A DNA stretch of 56,480 bases, taken from assembly GCA_017466125.1 (NCBI GenBank), contig JAFTUS010000155.1, positions 1 to 56,480 on the forward strand. Direction: 5' to 3'. The DNA comes from Lentisphaeria bacterium (GTDB taxonomy: Bacteria > Verrucomicrobiota > Lentisphaeria > Victivallales > Victivallaceae). A program made the translations under genes and the position numbers. Positions 1-8,804 of the stretch are shown piece after piece. Under the pieces are notes generated by a model. That model was given only the letters and a program-made list of their open reading frames with translations, was not told the origin of the DNA and did no database searches. Each line of letters begins with the position of its first letter. Within the stretch, counting starts at the first letter, position 1.

Positions 1-628
1 ACGCTCTCTCTACAACGCCCTGCTGGGTGCTGTCGCAGATAACGGTGCAAACTTTATCCATGTCAATCCCACGCTTTCCGGCGGCTGGAAACGTCCCTCC
101 GGCAATCAGATGCCGGACTTTGCCGGTCACGACTGCTGCCGCGCCCAGGGACCTTACGGGCTTGCCATTGCCCCCATGGTGGCGGTCATGAAGTCTCCCG
201 ACGGCTATCTGGTCAATCTTTACGATGATATGAATGTGGATGGTGTACTTGAGATCAACGGTAATTTCCCTGTCTCCGACACTGCTGAAATTACTGTTCT
301 CAAGGAGGGCGAATACGAACTGGCACTGCGTATTCCTGCGGAATATGGCTGCCGGGTCAACGGGAAAACCGTTCCCGCCGGGAAGGTGTGCCGTCTCAAA
401 AAGAACTGGGCGAAAGGCGAAAAAATCGCCCTCGAATTTGATTTCTCGGTGCGGAAAGCGGAGTTGACGCCTTATCACGCTTTTGTCGCAGGCCCGCTGG
501 TGCTGTGCCGTGAAGAAAACGGCATCGGAGAACCGGTCTTGCGCAGGGCGGGAGAGTTGGTCGATTACGCCTCTGCGGGAAAGAGATTTTCACCTGAAAA
601 CACACTGGCAGTCTGGCTGAAAGATTGA
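1..628 (+). CDS. GH127-type beta-L-arabinofuranosidase, C-terminal part (5' truncated)
   Basis: The reading frame is open from the window edge (first full codon at base 2), so the gene starts upstream. The visible 208 residues resemble the end of the GH127 (DUF1680) family: a YNALLGAV helix of the catalytic alpha/alpha barrel, a GHDCCRAQGPYG stretch matching the conserved Cys-containing active-site segment, then a beta-sandwich tail (LVNLYDDMNVDG, LALRIPAEYGCRVNG, HAFVAGPLVL). Known GH127 enzymes release beta-linked L-arabinofuranose and use a zinc-bound cysteine nucleophile; the Cys-Cys pair is visible but the rest of the site is outside the window. The stop codon is followed after 11 bases by the GH28 start, so the two are probably co-transcribed. 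Family assignment is from motif appearance only. Confidence 0.72.
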   Translation, partial: RSLYNALLGAVADNGANFIHVNPTLSGGWKRPSGNQMPDFAGHDCCRAQGPYGLAIAPMVAVMKSPDGYLVNLYDDMNVDGVLEINGNFPVSDTAEITVLKEGEYELALRIPAEYGCRVNGKTVPAGKVCRLKKNWAKGEKIALEFDFSVRKAELTPYHAFVAGPLVLCREENGIGEPVLRRAGELVDYASAGKRFSPENTLAVWLKD

Positions 629-639
629 GGTTTTTACAA

Positions 640-2004
640 ATGGATAATTGGCAATTTGACTGGTTGGCATCCTGCGGATGCCGTGGAAATGAAATTCCGG
701 GAAAAATCTTTAACGTAAAGGAGTTCGGTGCTGTCGGCGACGGAGTCTCCGATGATACCAGTGCCATTCAAAAGGCGTTGGATGCCTGTGAAAACGCCGG
801 TGGCGGCAAGGTTACATTTCCGCCGGGCGTGTTTCTCTGCGGTTCACTGTTTATCGGGAACGATACCGAATTCAATCTGCCCAGAGGTTCTACCATCTGG
901 GGTTCGCAGAAAATCGAAGATTACAAGACCATTTTCACCCGTGCGGCAGGAATTGAAACGCAGTGGCCCGCTGCGCTGCTCAACGCCATCGGGAAACACA
1001 ACGTGGTCATCTCCGGAACCGGAACGCTCGACGGCAGAGGAAAAATCTTCTGGGACGATTTCTGGGAAAGAACAAACAACTATTTCTCTCCCAACGGCTT
1101 GCGTTGGGCGGCAGACTATGAGTGCCGCCGCCCCCGTGGCATCCTCATTCAGGATTGTACCGATGTAACGATACGGGAACTGGTCATTTACCGCGCAGGG
1201 TTTTGGAGTATTCATGTCCTTTACTCCAAATATGTTACGGTGGACGACCTCTGTATTTTCAACAACATCGAAGGTCACGGTCCCAGTACCGACGGCATCG
1301 ACATCGACTCCAGTGAATACATTGAAGTTGCCAACTGCCGCATCGACTGCAATGACGATTTGATCTGTCTGAAAGCGGGAAGAGATGCCGACGGACTGCG
1401 GGTCAACAGAAAGACGGAATTCGTCTATATCCACGACTGCAGTGCCGGACTGGGGGCGGGCGTGATCACATTCGGCAGCGAAACATCCGGCACGATCAGC
1501 AACGTGCTTGCCGAACGCATCACCGCTTGCGGCGCAGGTGCAGGGGTGGCTTTCAAAAGCTGCACCATCCGCGGCGGCGGCGTTCATGATGTCTATTTGC
1601 AGGACATCTCCGTAGACTACTGCTGGCACACGATCCTCTTTTCCCTCAACTGGTTCCCCGAATACAGCTGCCCGAAACTGCCGGAAAGTTTCCGAGACAA
1701 AGAAATTCCGGAATTGTGGAAGGTCATGACCGCAAAGGTCGATCCCGAAAAAGGTATTCCGGTATTCAAAAATCTGCACTTCAGAAACATTACCGGAACC
1801 CGCAACCGGGATTGGGGCTTGTGGCTTCAGAGCGCACCGCAGATCCCGGTGACGGATGTCACCATGGAAAACTGCCTGATTTCCGGTTATCGGGCAGGCA
1901 TCCTCGAATACGGCGGCAACTGGCAGTTGAAAAATGTCCGTTTCTCCGATTACGAGTTTCCGTTTGACATTAAAGATACGTTTGGAAAAATAGAACAAAA
2001 ATAA
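640..2004 (+). CDS. Polygalacturonase-like GH28 glycoside hydrolase
   Basis: 454-residue right-handed parallel beta-helix protein. The FGAVGDGVSDDT opening (about residues 29-40) is the usual start of bacterial GH28 helices. The catalytic region shows STDGID (216-221), NDD (238-240) and GSETSG (279-284), and a Lys in GVAFKS further on. The family normally has His in a GHG motif just before GSE; here the aligned segment reads GAGVITFGSE with Ala at about 273, so the usual His is missing. No signal peptide follows ATG 640. A TTG at 625 overlapping the previous stop is in frame, but ATG 640 is preferred because AGG lies just upstream. The enzyme may act on pectic or related uronate oligosaccharides, consistent with the GH127 neighbour. 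Confidence 0.8.
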   Translation: MDNWQFDWLASCGCRGNEIPGKIFNVKEFGAVGDGVSDDTSAIQKALDACENAGGGKVTFPPGVFLCGSLFIGNDTEFNLPRGSTIWGSQKIEDYKTIFTRAAGIETQWPAALLNAIGKHNVVISGTGTLDGRGKIFWDDFWERTNNYFSPNGLRWAADYECRRPRGILIQDCTDVTIRELVIYRAGFWSIHVLYSKYVTVDDLCIFNNIEGHGPSTDGIDIDSSEYIEVANCRIDCNDDLICLKAGRDADGLRVNRKTEFVYIHDCSAGLGAGVITFGSETSGTISNVLAERITACGAGAGVAFKSCTIRGGGVHDVYLQDISVDYCWHTILFSLNWFPEYSCPKLPESFRDKEIPELWKVMTAKVDPEKGIPVFKNLHFRNITGTRNRDWGLWLQSAPQIPVTDVTMENCLISGYRAGILEYGGNWQLKNVRFSDYEFPFDIKDTFGKIEQK

Positions 2005-2017
2005 AAGGTTCGATGCA

Positions 2018-5000
2018 ATGAGATCCATAAAAACTATGCTTTTGATATTGTTTGCTTTCACGGGAATACTGTTGAGTGCAAACGAGTTTGACTGGTTTAC
2101 GCAAGCGGCGGAAAATCCGGCGGCTTACCGTCAGAATTCCTCCGGAAAAATCAGTTTTTCCTTTGATAAAAATGAAAAAGCCATGCGGTTTGACGTTGTA
2201 TTCCCCAAAGGGGGAGATAACTGGTTCTACCCCTATTTGATGTTCCCCGCAGGGAAAAATCTTGAAGGCGCGGCAAAACTGGTTTTTGAAATCAAGGCTG
2301 TTCAGGAGGACTCCCCGAAAAATTTCTATTCCACCGCCCTGGTGATGTTTGCCGACGGGATGCCCCGTGCAAAATATACCAGACCGAACGCCGGATATCA
2401 AAAAGTGGAAATCGATCTTGCAAAATACGTCAATGCCCCCGAAAAAGTCAAGCATATCCGTATCGGAATGAATCCGCGCGGCGGCAAAAAAATGGTCTGT
2501 TTCATCCGCAATGCAAAACTGCTCCCCGCACAGGATAGCGGTTCACTCCCGTTGAAAGAGGCGGCATGGGCAAAAGTTTTTACAGATACCGCACGCTGGA
2601 AAGCCAATGCCTCCGGCACAACGGCGTTTTCCCAAATTCCGAATGGTATCGCCGTCAAGGTTGACTTCAAACATGCCAAGGACAACTGGTGTTATCCTTA
2701 CTTCATGTTCCCCGCTGGAAAAACCCTCGCCGGAGTGAAGAAGATCCGCTTCAACATCCGTATAAACGACCTTCCCGAAAATGGCAAGGTCATCGGACAA
2801 CTGGTGATGTTTGCCGACGGGATGCCCCGTGCCGCCTGTCCCCGCCCCGGCAAAACGGTCAAAACCGTTATCATTGATGTCACAAAATATGTCAAAAATC
2901 CGGAAAAAGTAAAAAGCATCCGCATCGGACTGAATACCCGGAACTGTGCCGCTGTCTCCTATGAAATCACCGATCTGGCTTTTCTGACCGGTGAAGATGA
3001 TAACGCTCTTGCCGTGGAAGAGATCATCCGCACCGATGCTCCCGGGGGCATTTTTACCAAAGGGGAAACGCTGCGTTTTTTTTCAGCGGCGGTCTTTCCT
3101 GAACTATTCTGGGAACTCCGGGACTGGAAAGACCGCAAAATCGACGGCGGTAAATGGAAAAACAACAGCAGAACTCTGGAGTTGAAACCGCTGGAAACAG
3201 GCTATTACTCGCTCCGTTTTTCAGCTCCGGGCATGGAACTTTCCGGCAAGCGTACTTTTATGGTCGTTGCCGCTCCGGAAGTCCGTTCCGTCAATAAGAA
3301 TTCGTTTTTTGCACTCGATACCGCCCAAAGTCAGTTGGGCAGACCCGACCGGCGGAATTCCCGCTTTCCCGGCGAAGGCTGGACGGTCCTTTCCGAAGCA
3401 GCCAAACGGGTCGGAGCCCCCATCATCCGTGAGCGTTACAGTTTCCGCCGTACCGCCATGGAGCCGGGCAAATACCGTTGGTTTGAGTATGAGACCAATG
3501 CCAACTTGCTCAAGGCACGCAGTATTGATATTCTCGGGATGTACGCCGATGCGCCCCCACGGGTACGCGGCAAACTGCAAAATCTGCCCGCTGATCTGCT
3601 GCAGACTTTCATCTATAACCGTGATGCCGCTGAAATCTTCAAAGACCGTGTGCGTTACTGGGAGTTTTGGAACGAACCTGACTTGAGTTTTGTCCGTGCC
3701 GGAGCGTGGGACTACGCTGCGGCGGCAAAGGCCGCTTATCTGGGCTTCAAAGCAGGCAATCCCGACTCTGTCGTTGCACTTGCCGGGATCGCCTGGACGC
3801 CGCTGCTTCCCTACAATCAACTGGTGATCGACAACGGACTTGCTGACTATTTTGACATTTTCAACGTCCATACCTACCGCCCGCTGCGGGAATATGAGGA
3901 TATGATGAATAATGTCTTTGCCTTCCTTGCAAAAAACAACATCAATACGCCGGTCTGGTTTACCGAAACAGGCAGCAATGCCGAAGGGATGGGGCGAAGC
4001 GCAAGTTATATCCCCGCGCTCCGCGCTCACGATGAAACACAGGAACTGATTCTGACCGAATACCTCCCCAAAGCGATGATTTTACAGCAATCGCTGGGCG
4101 TGGACCGGAACTTCTTTTTTGTTTTCGGTCCCTACAATGAAAATGCCGGACGCAAAGATTGGGGAATGTTCCGCAGGGATTATTCCGCCAAACCCTGCGT
4201 GGCGGCTTTTGCCACTCTCACTGAACTCTTTGCAAACGCCCGTTTCTGCGGAACTTTCACGCCGCAGAAAGGAGTGCGGGGCTTTCTCTACCAACAGCCC
4301 GACGGTACTTTGAGTGCCGCTCTCTGGGCACGCAGTGAACTGGACGATTTGCCCAACAACCCCGCTCTGCAGCCCCAGAAAAGTTATGCCGTCAATGTCG
4401 AATTGCAAGTTCCTGACGGTACTTATAAGGGGCGGGATACAACCGGTATGCCGCTTGTTTTCCGGGCGGTAAAGAACCGCCTGACGCTTACCGTTGACCG
4501 TTACCCGGTCTACATCACCGGACTTTCCGGACTCAAAGCGGATAAACCCTTTGTCCGCCGGAAAACCTCCTTTGCACCGGAAAGAACGGAGTTGGATAAA
4601 ACCGTTATCGTCCGTGCCGACTTTGACGACCGTTTCAGCCTGACGGGTGATAAGGAAAATCTGCTCCTGTCCGGAAAAAAAGGCGGTCTTACAGTTGAAG
4701 TTTACAACCTCTCTGACAGGGAGAAATCAGGCTCACTTGAGATTTCCGGTGCGAAGTTCAGCAATATTCCGGAAAAAATCCGCCTGAAACCTTACAGCAG
4801 ACAGGTGTTTCAGTGCGATGTGGAGCCCGTATTTTCCGCAAAAACCGGTAAGGTCAGAGTGAATGTCAATGGTGTTTTCAACGGCAAAAAAATCTCTCCG
4901 CTGGTAATTCCCATGATCGCTCCGGGGCAGATGCTCGCCGATGTCCGGCAGTTGGAAATGGAAAATATGCTTGACCCTCTGAACTGGCGGAAAAACAGTT

Positions 5001-5395
5001 CCGGCGAAATGGATATTTCTCTTGCACATACAGAAAAAGCGATCCGTTTTGATGTGAAGTTTGCCCCAAATTCTCCCCATTGGATCTATCCGGAGTACAT
5101 CTTGCAGATCCCGCAGGAGTCCCTTGCCGGAGCAACGGCAGTCACCTTTGAGATAAAGACGACCGCCAAACGCCCCTCGCAGAGTATTTTAATGCTGGTC
5201 TACGGCACCGAAAAAGAACAGGGGGAAAGTATCTATCTGCGTTTCCCCACGCCGACTGGCAGTTGGGAAAAGCGAACCATTCTGCTGGACAAAAACAAAG
5301 TGGATGCCGCAAAAATCAAAATGCTCCGTATCGGGATGAATCCCGGCGACGGCTCCTGCTCGTTTATGCTGCGGAATTTCAAAGTATATTTCTGA
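2018..5395 (+). CDS. Secreted clan GH-A (GH39-like) hydrolase with three beta-sandwich modules
   Basis: 1125 residues with a signal peptide (basic start, hydrophobic LLILFAFTGILL, cleavage after SA). Two homologous beta-sandwich modules come first (about 25-170 and 180-325; NWFYPYLMFPAGK against NWCYPYFMFPAGK). A TIM barrel follows, with YWEFWNEPD (acid/base E553) and VWFTETG (nucleophile E650), the paired glutamates of clan GH-A retaining enzymes. After a beta-rich linker a third module copy closes the protein (about 985-1125; NSSGEMDISL against NSSGKISFSF in copy 1). The modules look like carbohydrate-binding domains, but I cannot name a CBM family. It is the third gene of the GH127-GH28 operon, 13 bases after GH28. 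Substrate unknown; an arabino- or galacturonan-linked glycoside would fit the context. Confidence 0.75.
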   Translation: MRSIKTMLLILFAFTGILLSANEFDWFTQAAENPAAYRQNSSGKISFSFDKNEKAMRFDVVFPKGGDNWFYPYLMFPAGKNLEGAAKLVFEIKAVQEDSPKNFYSTALVMFADGMPRAKYTRPNAGYQKVEIDLAKYVNAPEKVKHIRIGMNPRGGKKMVCFIRNAKLLPAQDSGSLPLKEAAWAKVFTDTARWKANASGTTAFSQIPNGIAVKVDFKHAKDNWCYPYFMFPAGKTLAGVKKIRFNIRINDLPENGKVIGQLVMFADGMPRAACPRPGKTVKTVIIDVTKYVKNPEKVKSIRIGLNTRNCAAVSYEITDLAFLTGEDDNALAVEEIIRTDAPGGIFTKGETLRFFSAAVFPELFWELRDWKDRKIDGGKWKNNSRTLELKPLETGYYSLRFSAPGMELSGKRTFMVVAAPEVRSVNKNSFFALDTAQSQLGRPDRRNSRFPGEGWTVLSEAAKRVGAPIIRERYSFRRTAMEPGKYRWFEYETNANLLKARSIDILGMYADAPPRVRGKLQNLPADLLQTFIYNRDAAEIFKDRVRYWEFWNEPDLSFVRAGAWDYAAAAKAAYLGFKAGNPDSVVALAGIAWTPLLPYNQLVIDNGLADYFDIFNVHTYRPLREYEDMMNNVFAFLAKNNINTPVWFTETGSNAEGMGRSASYIPALRAHDETQELILTEYLPKAMILQQSLGVDRNFFFVFGPYNENAGRKDWGMFRRDYSAKPCVAAFATLTELFANARFCGTFTPQKGVRGFLYQQPDGTLSAALWARSELDDLPNNPALQPQKSYAVNVELQVPDGTYKGRDTTGMPLVFRAVKNRLTLTVDRYPVYITGLSGLKADKPFVRRKTSFAPERTELDKTVIVRADFDDRFSLTGDKENLLLSGKKGGLTVEVYNLSDREKSGSLEISGAKFSNIPEKIRLKPYSRQVFQCDVEPVFSAKTGKVRVNVNGVFNGKKISPLVIPMIAPGQMLADVRQLEMENMLDPLNWRKNSSGEMDISLAHTEKAIRFDVKFAPNSPHWIYPEYILQIPQESLAGATAVTFEIKTTAKRPSQSILMLVYGTEKEQGESIYLRFPTPTGSWEKRTILLDKNKVDAAKIKMLRIGMNPGDGSCSFMLRNFKVYF

Positions 5396-5433
5396 TATTT
5401 TTCGTTTTGTTTGCTGAAAATCCGTCAATACGC

Positions 5434-5462
5434 TTGAAAAAAAGTTGTTCGGGTGGTATATT
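5434..5462 (+). promoter_or_regulatory. Sigma70-like promoter of the aminotransferase gene
   Basis: TTGAAA (5434-5439), 17-base spacer, TATATT (5457-5462). It lies 42 bases before the start codon, and AGGAG is at 5493-5497. It separates the aminotransferase from the upstream glycan operon; no hairpin terminator is visible for that operon in 5396-5433. Confidence 0.65.
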
Positions 5463-5504
5463 ATGGATTTTCAGTAAGCAAAAATTTTTATCAGGAGTTT
5501 TATC

Positions 5505-6770
5505 ATGAGTGTTGTTACGAGCCTTTCTCGTGAAGAACTGCTTGCGATGCAGGCAGAATTGGAGGCGCGGTATGCTGAATTTGCCGCCCGGAACCTTAAA
5601 CTGGATATGTCCCGCGGAAAACCCGCCGGTTCCCAGCTCAATCTGACCAATGCGATCCTTGATAAACTCGACGGATACAAAACTGAAGACGGCGTGGATG
5701 CTCGTAACTACGGCGGTCTCGACGGTATCCCTGAAGCCCGTCGGCTCTTTGCCGATCTGCTCGGTCTGGAATATGATAACGTCATGTGCGGCGGCAACTC
5801 CAGTTTGAATATGATGTACGATACGATCGTGCGCACATGGATCTTCGGTACCGGCGGAAACACTCCGTGGGGAAAACTCGAAAAAGTCAAATTCCTCTGC
5901 CCCGCCCCCGGTTATGACCGCCATTTCGCCATCTGTCAGGACCTCGGTATTGAAATGATCGCAATCCCCATGACCGAAAACGGCCCCGATATGGATGTTG
6001 TGGAAAAACTCGCTGCCGCCGATGACTCCATCAAAGGCATCTGGTGCGTTCCGCTCTACTCCAACCCGCAGGGCATCTGTTACAGCGATGAAACAGTCGA
6101 TCGTCTCGCCGCCATGAAAGCGGCTCCCGACTTCCGCATCATGTGGGACAACGCTTACGGTGTCCACCACCTCTACGGCGAAAAAGCCCTCAAAGATATC
6201 TTCAAAGCCTGTGAAGCCGCCGGAAATCCGGATCGTGCGTTCTACTTCTTCTCCACCTCCAAGATCACCTTCCCGGGTGCGGGTGTGGCGTTGATGGCTT
6301 CCAGCAAAAACAATATGGCAGAGACCCGCAAACACATGGGCGTCCAGACCATCGGTCCGGATAAACTCAATCAGCTCCGCACGGTCCGGTATCTGAAAAA
6401 CGCCGACGGCGTGCGGGAACACATGCGGCTTCTGGCAAATGAACTGCGCCCCAAATTCGATATCGTTCTCAATACGCTCCGTCAGGAGCTGGGCGATACC
6501 GGTTTCGCCAGTTGGACCGAACCCAAAGGCGGTTACTTCGTGGCTCTGGATACCCTTGAAGGCTGTGCAAAAGAGACCGTTGCGCTGGCAAAACAGGCCG
6601 GTGTTACCCTTACGGGAGCAGGGGCGACCTACCCCTACGGCAACGACCCCAAAGATACCAATATCCGCATTGCTCCGACGTTCCCCACTTGCAGTGAACT
6701 TTCGATGGCTATGGAACTTTTCTGCATCTGCGTGAAACTTGCCGGAGTCCGCAAACTGCTGGCAAAGTAA
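5505..6770 (+). CDS. Type Ic aspartate aminotransferase (PLP-dependent)
   Basis: 421 residues, cytoplasmic, fold-type I aminotransferase of the Asp_aminotransf group (PF12897 type). Visible markers are MSRGKPAGSQ near the N-terminus, CGGNSSLNMMYD (cofactor phosphate region), VPLYSNPQG, WDNAYGVHHLY (Asp contacting the PLP ring), and STSKITFPGAGVA with the Schiff-base Lys. IRIAPTFP near the C-terminus carries the substrate carboxylate-binding Arg. The expected reaction is aspartate plus 2-oxoglutarate to oxaloacetate plus glutamate. Length and motifs are complete. ATG 5505 has AGGAG seven bases upstream. With its own promoter and a strong terminator it is a single-gene unit, unrelated in function to the flanking glycan operons. 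Confidence 0.88.
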   Translation: MSVVTSLSREELLAMQAELEARYAEFAARNLKLDMSRGKPAGSQLNLTNAILDKLDGYKTEDGVDARNYGGLDGIPEARRLFADLLGLEYDNVMCGGNSSLNMMYDTIVRTWIFGTGGNTPWGKLEKVKFLCPAPGYDRHFAICQDLGIEMIAIPMTENGPDMDVVEKLAAADDSIKGIWCVPLYSNPQGICYSDETVDRLAAMKAAPDFRIMWDNAYGVHHLYGEKALKDIFKACEAAGNPDRAFYFFSTSKITFPGAGVALMASSKNNMAETRKHMGVQTIGPDKLNQLRTVRYLKNADGVREHMRLLANELRPKFDIVLNTLRQELGDTGFASWTEPKGGYFVALDTLEGCAKETVALAKQAGVTLTGAGATYPYGNDPKDTNIRIAPTFPTCSELSMAMELFCICVKLAGVRKLLAK

Positions 6771-6789
6771 AGAAATCTGCAACGCAACA

Positions 6790-6834
6790 GAGCTGCTGTA
6801 AGTATCCGATATTCTTACAGCAGTTCTTTTTTTT
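6790..6834 (+). terminator. Rho-independent terminator after the aminotransferase
   Basis: A 13-bp stem (core CTGCTGTAAG / CTTACAGCAG, 6793-6802 and 6814-6823, extended outward with one G-T pair) and an 11-base loop are followed by eight T residues (6827-6834). Confidence 0.9.
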
Positions 6835-6854
6835 AAAAAATTTTCAAAATCGGC

Positions 6855-6883
6855 TTGCATAACAAATCACATCATATTATATT
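6855..6883 (+). promoter_or_regulatory. Sigma70-like promoter of the GH110 operon
   Basis: TTGCAT (6855-6860), 17-base spacer, TATATT (6878-6883), 44 bases before the regulator start codon. The leader between them holds CAATAG and CTATTG, an inverted hexamer pair about 23 bases apart that could be an autoregulatory site; this is weak. No convincing Shine-Dalgarno sequence precedes ATG 6928. Confidence 0.6.
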
Positions 6884-6927
6884 AATGCCAATAGATTTTT
6901 CAAAACCATTAACACTATTGATGTTTT

Positions 6928-8067
6928 ATGCAAAGCAATTTATCTGAAGACGCAAGAAATTTTCTGCTGGAACTCATCCGGCAGGAGATCGCCCGGGGCA
7001 ATAATAAACTGCCCACCGAGCGGGAAATCGCAGCACAGCACATCGCCAGTTACGGCACGATCCGGCTGGTAACGGCGGAACTGGAAAAAGAGGGCTTCAT
7101 CCGCAAGATCCGCGGTTCGGGAACCTATATCACCCCGCAGGCCGCCGAACTGCTGGAGCAGCTCAACTGGCGGGAACTCTGGTTTTTCCGCAGTCCGATC
7201 TCTGAAAAGCCGGATTGCAGTTATTCCAGTTGGCTGACTGCTGAAATACGGAAGGTCGCCGCCGAACGGCAGTGGAAACTCCATGAAATCACCGTTACCG
7301 CTCATGAAAGATTTTTTGAAGAACTCAAACAGGTCACTTCTCCGGGAGATGCCATCCTCTATCTGCCGCCGATCGAACCGTTTTCCGTTCATATTCTGGG
7401 CGAATTTGCCCGTTACGATCTGCGGCCGCTGATTGTGATCGACTGTGAATTCGGGGATATTTCCATCTCCAACGTGACCACCGACAACCGTTTCGGCGGT
7501 ATGCTCGCCGCACGGCAACTGCTGGAACACGGCTACCGCGAACTGGGCATCGTTCTTTCGGAGCCTCACATGAAACAGCAGCGTTCCCGCTTGCAGGGCT
7601 TCAGAGAACTCGCAGAGATCGCCGGAGCGTCAGTGGAGGTCATCGACGCCCGTATCTCCTATCGGGATGACCGTGCCGATCAGTGCGAAAAAGTATTGAG
7701 TGAACGCATTTCCCGCGGTAAACTCCCCGAAGCACTCTTTGTCACTTCCGATGCCGGAGCAAACGGAGTGCTGCGGGCTTTGGAAAAACGCGGCATCGTT
7801 CCCGGGAAAGATATTGCGCTTATCAGTTTTGACGGCGTACAGTACGGCAGTACGCTGAACCCCTCTCTTGCAACGATCGTCCAGCCGGTCAAAGAGATCG
7901 CCCGTACTGTTTTTGACATGTTTGAAACATGGGAACCGGGCTTGCATCCTCAACGCCAGCTTTATCCCTATTTCCGTCCGGGCGGTACTCTCGGTATCAA
8001 GGATGCCCCGATGCAGGAAAAACCTTATAAAATCATCAATAAACAAAACTTTGTGTCCATAGAATAA
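6928..8067 (+). CDS. GntR-type HTH / LacI-type sugar-binding hybrid transcriptional regulator
   Basis: 379 residues in two domains. Residues 1-75 form a GntR winged helix (LPTEREIAAQ, IRLVTAELEKEGFIRKIRGSGTYI). Residues about 85-365 match the LacI/periplasmic-binding-protein-like sensor fold (VTTDNRFGGMLAARQLLEHG, ALFVTSDAGANGVLRALEKRG, IALISFDG, LATIVQPVKEIA). This is the AraR-like arrangement in which a sugar releases the repressor from DNA. It is the first gene of the operon with the pseudopilin, FAD oxidoreductase and two GH110 enzymes, so autoregulation and control of that operon by a galactose-containing ligand is a reasonable inference. An ATG at 6921 is out of frame. Confidence 0.82.
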   Translation: MQSNLSEDARNFLLELIRQEIARGNNKLPTEREIAAQHIASYGTIRLVTAELEKEGFIRKIRGSGTYITPQAAELLEQLNWRELWFFRSPISEKPDCSYSSWLTAEIRKVAAERQWKLHEITVTAHERFFEELKQVTSPGDAILYLPPIEPFSVHILGEFARYDLRPLIVIDCEFGDISISNVTTDNRFGGMLAARQLLEHGYRELGIVLSEPHMKQQRSRLQGFRELAEIAGASVEVIDARISYRDDRADQCEKVLSERISRGKLPEALFVTSDAGANGVLRALEKRGIVPGKDIALISFDGVQYGSTLNPSLATIVQPVKEIARTVFDMFETWEPGLHPQRQLYPYFRPGGTLGIKDAPMQEKPYKIINKQNFVSIE

Positions 8068-8091
8068 CCCCAAAAAAAGGAGAACAAAAAA

Positions 8092-8787
8092 ATGAAAAAC
8101 AAAAAATTCACGCTTATCGAACTCTTGGTCGTAATTGCAATCATTGCCATCCTCGCCGCTATGCTGCTGCCCGCACTCAACAAGGCACGCTCGAAAGCAC
8201 AGCAGACCGACTGCCTTTCCAATATGAAACAGGCTCTGCTCGCTCAAAATCTTTACATGAATGATTACGGATATTTCCTTTGCAGAAGCTTTACCGGAGA
8301 TCAAGGTACATGGCGTTATACTCTTTCCAAGTTGAAATATTTTGATTTGAAGACCGGCGGTTGTCCGGTTGCCTATGTGGCGGATGAAGATCCGGCCTGG
8401 GCAAGTTGCTTCGGAATGTATTACGGTCCCGATAAGGATGAAAACTGGGGTACAATGAAAAACCGCTTCGGCAATATCTGCTTATCTGTCAGCGGTGTCA
8501 TCTGGCTGCTCAACCCCAACAAGCTGAAAGACTCCTCCTTTGTCATGATGACAGAAGCCGCCCAAAACAATACAAAACACACGCAAGCTCATACGTTCAG
8601 TTTTTCCACTCCCGCCACACAGGCCGATCACGGCTTTCTCGTTGCCCGCCATGATGAAAAGTTGAATTACGCCCGTGCCGATGGCAGCGTTACCAGCGGG
8701 AAACTGCTTGATCTGGCTCACGAGATGAAAGTCAGGATCCGCTACTACGATGCCTCCTGGACTCATCAGGTCATTGAACGCCCCTGA
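8092..8787 (+). CDS. Prepilin-like secreted protein with H-X9-DG motif (pseudopilin)
   Basis: 231 residues. The N-terminus [14 protein letters not shown] is the type IV prepilin signature with Glu at +5 and a long hydrophobic helix ending in [10 protein letters not shown]. The residue before Phe is Lys, not the Gly that prepilin peptidases normally need. The C-terminal globular part ends with the family's H-X9-DG motif ([12 protein letters not shown], near residues 187-198). Function is unknown; such proteins are numerous in Lentisphaerota and are often beside glycan enzymes. A strong AAGGAGA precedes ATG 8092. It lies between the regulator and the FAD oxidoreductase, so it is probably induced with the GH110 pair. 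Confidence 0.85.
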   Translation: MKNKKFTLIELLVVIAIIAILAAMLLPALNKARSKAQQTDCLSNMKQALLAQNLYMNDYGYFLCRSFTGDQGTWRYTLSKLKYFDLKTGGCPVAYVADEDPAWASCFGMYYGPDKDENWGTMKNRFGNICLSVSGVIWLLNPNKLKDSSFVMMTEAAQNNTKHTQAHTFSFSTPATQADHGFLVARHDEKLNYARADGSVTSGKLLDLAHEMKVRIRYYDASWTHQVIERP

Positions 8788-8804
8788 CAAAGGAAAATTT
8801 TGAC

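Noticed and set aside
5379..6860. A 493-codon minus-strand frame opposite the aminotransferase
   Set aside because: It is antisense to a conserved enzyme and spans its terminator.
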